A DNA stretch of 26,838 bases from Bacillota bacterium (GTDB lineage: Bacteria; Bacillota; Clostridia; Tissierellales; Peptoniphilaceae), in contig JAEZWM010000010.1 of NCBI GenBank assembly GCA_023443025.1, positions 1-26,838 on the forward strand. Reading direction: 5' to 3'. This document shows positions 24,473 through 26,838 of this stretch, piece by piece. The position numbers and the translations under genes are program-made. The notes under the pieces are model-generated. The model worked only from the letters and a program-made list of their open reading frames with translations, was not told the origin of the DNA and ran no database searches. Each line of letters starts with the position of its first letter. Position 1 is the stretch's first letter.

Positions 24473-25381
24473 CTATAATCCCTTCAACAATACTTCTTCA
24501 AGAATTCCTTCATTTAGCATCTTTATATTCATAACATAATCAATTAGATTATAAGTTTCTAGAAGATGTCTTTTAGCAGTTAACCACCCTTTACCATCAG
24601 TGATCCAAATAAAACCAGTATCATCATTATTAACAAGTGTAAATAATGTGCTAAATTCACCTGCAACTGATTTTAATTTAGAGCCACCTCCACCATAATA
24701 ATTTACCTCAATTAAATAGAGCTTTGCCCCAGTATCTATTGCAAAATCAAAGTGTCTATTTGCCTTGTCAGTAATTACGTCTTTACCAAAAACACTTTTT
24801 ATTTCGTTGACTGTTGCTTGTCTCAAATATCTAAAGTTACATTTTTCGCAAATACTTTTTATATATACTTCCGTTAATTTTTCCATGGCAAAGCCACTTC
24901 TATTTTTACGTGCATTTGTATCCAAACCTACTTCGATACCAACAGTATAATCCACTAAGTTCTTTATGTTTTTATCTGACATAACTCTTAGTAAACCAGA
25001 TTCTTCTGTGAAATGTGCAATCTTTTCAATTTCGTCCTCAGAGTATATTTTTTTCTTTAAAAACGAGTATTCTATGTCTCCTTCCTTACTTATAACTTTT
25101 ATTATATTGCCTCTAAACGCTATTAAAATTGGTATAATCGGGACTACTTCCGGATATTTTCTAATGATATCTTTTAACCTATTCTTTATATCATCTTTCC
25201 CTATTAAGGTATTTAAAATGTTAAGACCGACTTCTATTTGATACACATTGTTAAGCACTTTTTCCCAAGCTACATAAAAATCATGCGTTCTTATAGTGTC
25301 CTTGAGAGTACTCATCAAAAATTCAAATGCTTCAGTTTCATTGTTAATACCTAAATCTCTATATTTTTCAATGTACTTCAA
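24473..25381 (-). CDS. dpnII: Type II restriction endonuclease, DpnII/MboI family (GATC)
   Basis: A 302-residue endonuclease resembling DpnII/MboI in length and sequence. The C-terminal catalytic part has RHFDFAID (D212) and KLYLIEVNYYGGGGSKLKSV, giving a D...E-x-N form of the PD-(D/E)xK site (E225, N227). These enzymes cut unmethylated GATC in double-stranded DNA. Upstream, LDTNARKNRSGFAMEKL is a further conserved region. The start is TTG at 25381 with a strong GGGAGG 7 bases before it. The gene lies 12 bases after the Dam-like methylase and 1 base before the second methylase, the order expected for coordinated expression with protection made first. Confidence 0.88.
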   Translation of the reverse strand: MKYIEKYRDLGINNETEAFEFLMSTLKDTIRTHDFYVAWEKVLNNVYQIEVGLNILNTLIGKDDIKNRLKDIIRKYPEVVPIIPILIAFRGNIIKVISKEGDIEYSFLKKKIYSEDEIEKIAHFTEESGLLRVMSDKNIKNLVDYTVGIEVGLDTNARKNRSGFAMEKLTEVYIKSICEKCNFRYLRQATVNEIKSVFGKDVITDKANRHFDFAIDTGAKLYLIEVNYYGGGGSKLKSVAGEFSTLFTLVNNDDTGFIWITDGKGWLTAKRHLLETYNLIDYVMNIKMLNEGILEEVLLKGL

Positions 25382-25393
25382 TAATCTTCCTCC

Positions 25394-26284
25394 CTAATAA
25401 TTTGTAATTAGTAACTCATGTATAATACCTCGGTTTTCCGATTTAGAATTAATCATTCTTTTAGCTTCTACTCTACTAATATTATATTTCCTATAAATAT
25501 CATCGAAAAAATTATCATCTTCATCAATATTTTTAGGATCAGAATTGCTTAACATGACCTTTGCTCCTTTATTAGATATTATGCCAACAAATTCACCTAA
25601 TTTAACCTGTTCATAATCATCAAAAGTTTTTTCATCATAAGATGTAAAATTTGATGTTTTTGTTAGAGGTCTATAAGGTGGGTCGATATACACAAATGTA
25701 TTCTCATCTATAAATTCTTTACAGTCAGTGTAATCTCCGTTTTTAATTATAACTTTTTGCAATAATTTACTTACAATCTTTAAATTCTCAGAGTCACATA
25801 TTGTTGGGTTTTTATAAGAACCAATAGGAACATTAAATAATCCTCTTTTATTAACTCGGAATAAACCATTAAAACAAGTCCTATTCAAAAAAATAAATAA
25901 TGTTGCTATTTCAAGGTCATCCTTTTTATCACCTTTAATTTTCAACTCATTAAACTTATTTCTTTTATCATAATAAAACTTCTTTCGACTTTCAGTATCC
26001 AAAGGCAAATAATGGTCTTGCATACTAGATAATAACTCTAAAATTTCATTTACGTTATCTTTTATTTGCGTATATGTGTTAATTAGTTCTTTATTTATAT
26101 CATTAATTAAGACTTCCTCAATATTGTAATTTGATAATATATCGAATAGAACGGCTCCACCTCCAACAAATGGTTCACAATACTTTTTAATTGCGCCTCC
26201 AAGTTCTACAGGATATCTACTTTTAATCTGTTCTAATAATTGAGCTTTTCCTCCAGCCCATTTCACAAATGGTTTTCCAATCAT
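25394..26284 (-). CDS. dpnM: Adenine-specific DNA methyltransferase, Dam/DpnM type
   Basis: A 296-residue methylase of the D12 (Dam) alpha class. Motif X KWAGGK (8-13), motif I EPFVGGGAV (37-45), the target-recognition region with FLNRTCFNGLFRVNK, and motif IV DPPY (191-194) are present in the right order. Members methylate adenine in GATC. With the adjacent DpnII-family endonuclease, it is the protective methylase of a GATC restriction system. The start follows AGGAG at 6 bases. It leads the operon, after a 217-base AT-rich gap (26285-26501) with no gene that I can see. Confidence 0.92.
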   Translation of the reverse strand: MIGKPFVKWAGGKAQLLEQIKSRYPVELGGAIKKYCEPFVGGGAVLFDILSNYNIEEVLINDINKELINTYTQIKDNVNEILELLSSMQDHYLPLDTESRKKFYYDKRNKFNELKIKGDKKDDLEIATLFIFLNRTCFNGLFRVNKRGLFNVPIGSYKNPTICDSENLKIVSKLLQKVIIKNGDYTDCKEFIDENTFVYIDPPYRPLTKTSNFTSYDEKTFDDYEQVKLGEFVGIISNKGAKVMLSNSDPKNIDEDDNFFDDIYRKYNISRVEAKRMINSKSENRGIIHELLITNY

Positions 26285-26501
26285 TCTATTCTCCTACTAT
26301 TTTAAAGTCTTTAATATTATTTTGTGTTTTATTTATAATTATAATTCGATGCTATTCTCACCATTTTAATTCTGTGTATTCTTTTTTTTATAATATAAAT
26401 TAATAGAGCATTTATGTTAAATTATCCATATACTATGGTGTATTTTAATTTTTAAAAACTAGCTCATAAGTCTGAACAATACGTAGTTCTACATATTTAA
26501 A

Positions 26502-26708
26502 TTAGTATCCTTTAAAAATTACATTCCTATTTTTGCGGATCGTCGACGTAGTTCTATCCACAAGTAGTATGTCAAGTATTTCGGGCATTTCTTCTCTAAT
26601 TGTACTTTCAAGGATATCCGAATAAATGCTCGCTTTTACATTTATTTCAAGCGTATCGTTTATATAGTTCTCAAAATTGTATATATTTCCATCCTCTTCA
26701 AACGGCAT
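26502..26708 (-). CDS. Small acidic protein of unknown function
   Basis: A 68-residue acidic protein (starts MPFEEDGNIYNFENYIND) preceded by a good GGAGG site. It has no membrane segment, helix-turn-helix or cysteine motif, so it does not look like a classic restriction controller. It is predicted to be mixed alpha/beta. It lies on the same strand upstream of the GATC methylase with a 217-base gap. A role in the locus is possible but not shown; it could equally be the last gene of an operon outside the window. Confidence 0.5.
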   Translation of the reverse strand: MPFEEDGNIYNFENYINDTLEINVKASIYSDILESTIREEMPEILDILLVDRTTSTIRKNRNVIFKGY

Positions 26709-26822
26709 TTTATTCCCTCCTTTTTCTCTTTATAATCACTACACTACAAAAAATATATTGTATTCAATTTTATGTATATAATTATTCTAAACGTCTATTT
26801 TAGTAGTTTTACACTCACTTAA

Positions 26823-26831
26823 ATTATACCA
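26823..26831 (-). promoter_or_regulatory. Candidate extended -10 promoter
   Basis: On the - strand TGGTATAAT is a perfect extended -10 element at the window edge, about 115 bases before the small acidic gene. The -35 would lie beyond the window. Confidence 0.45.
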
Positions 26832-26838
26832 TATTGTG

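Noticed and set aside
1..26838. Depletion of GATC sites due to the DpnII-type system
   Set aside because: GATC occurs at ordinary places throughout (for example near 1413, 4269, 5537, 7495, 7989), so no obvious avoidance; a proper count was not made.
1..26838. CRISPR array
   Set aside because: No series of regularly spaced direct repeats was seen on either strand.

Overview
The window looks like the chromosome of a low-GC Gram-positive bacterium, most likely an anaerobic member of Clostridia/Tissierellia. This rests on AT-rich DNA, strong AGGAGG-type ribosome sites, SalX/LolD-type ABC modules, lipoproteins without outer-membrane partners and a fucose-type class II aldolase. No genus can be named from sequence alone.

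Left part (1-9357, + strand). After the tail of an M20 peptidase comes an envelope locus. Operon 1 (273-5587) has two paralogous propeller-like lipoproteins, two FtsX-type permeases, an ABC ATPase and a membrane-anchored thioredoxin-like protein with a CPYC motif, and ends at a strong terminator. Operon 2 (5817-9357) has a second permease/permease/ATPase set plus a single-pass secreted protein. Tight overlaps suggest each operon makes one machine; the substrate is unknown. This is the best candidate here for a little-described system.

Middle (9358-12050, - strand). A TetR regulator with a clear promoter and two 15-bp operators controls a downstream membrane protein in which an N-terminal multi-TM region is fused to a DUF2871 domain. 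Next to it is an L-fuculose-phosphate aldolase-like gene.

Right part (about 12.1-26.8 kb, mostly - strand) is a defence and debris island. Two decayed copies of the end of a DeoR-type regulator, each followed by a similar hairpin, bracket 12.1-17.2 kb. Inside are a zinc-ribbon protein, a gene split by one in-frame stop, a DEDDh exonuclease with a BRCT domain, an AbiV-type HEPN protein, a GNAT acetyltransferase and a transposase zinc-ribbon remnant. Beyond it, one row (22992-17337) holds a DUF4357 pseudogene, a NERD-like SF1 helicase, a DUF2290 protein, and a GajA-like OLD nuclease with a short GajB-like helicase (Gabija type). Last comes a DpnII-type restriction system: Dam-like methylase, DpnII-family endonuclease and a second, unrelated methylase, preceded by a small unknown ORF.

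No tRNA, rRNA or CRISPR array was seen.
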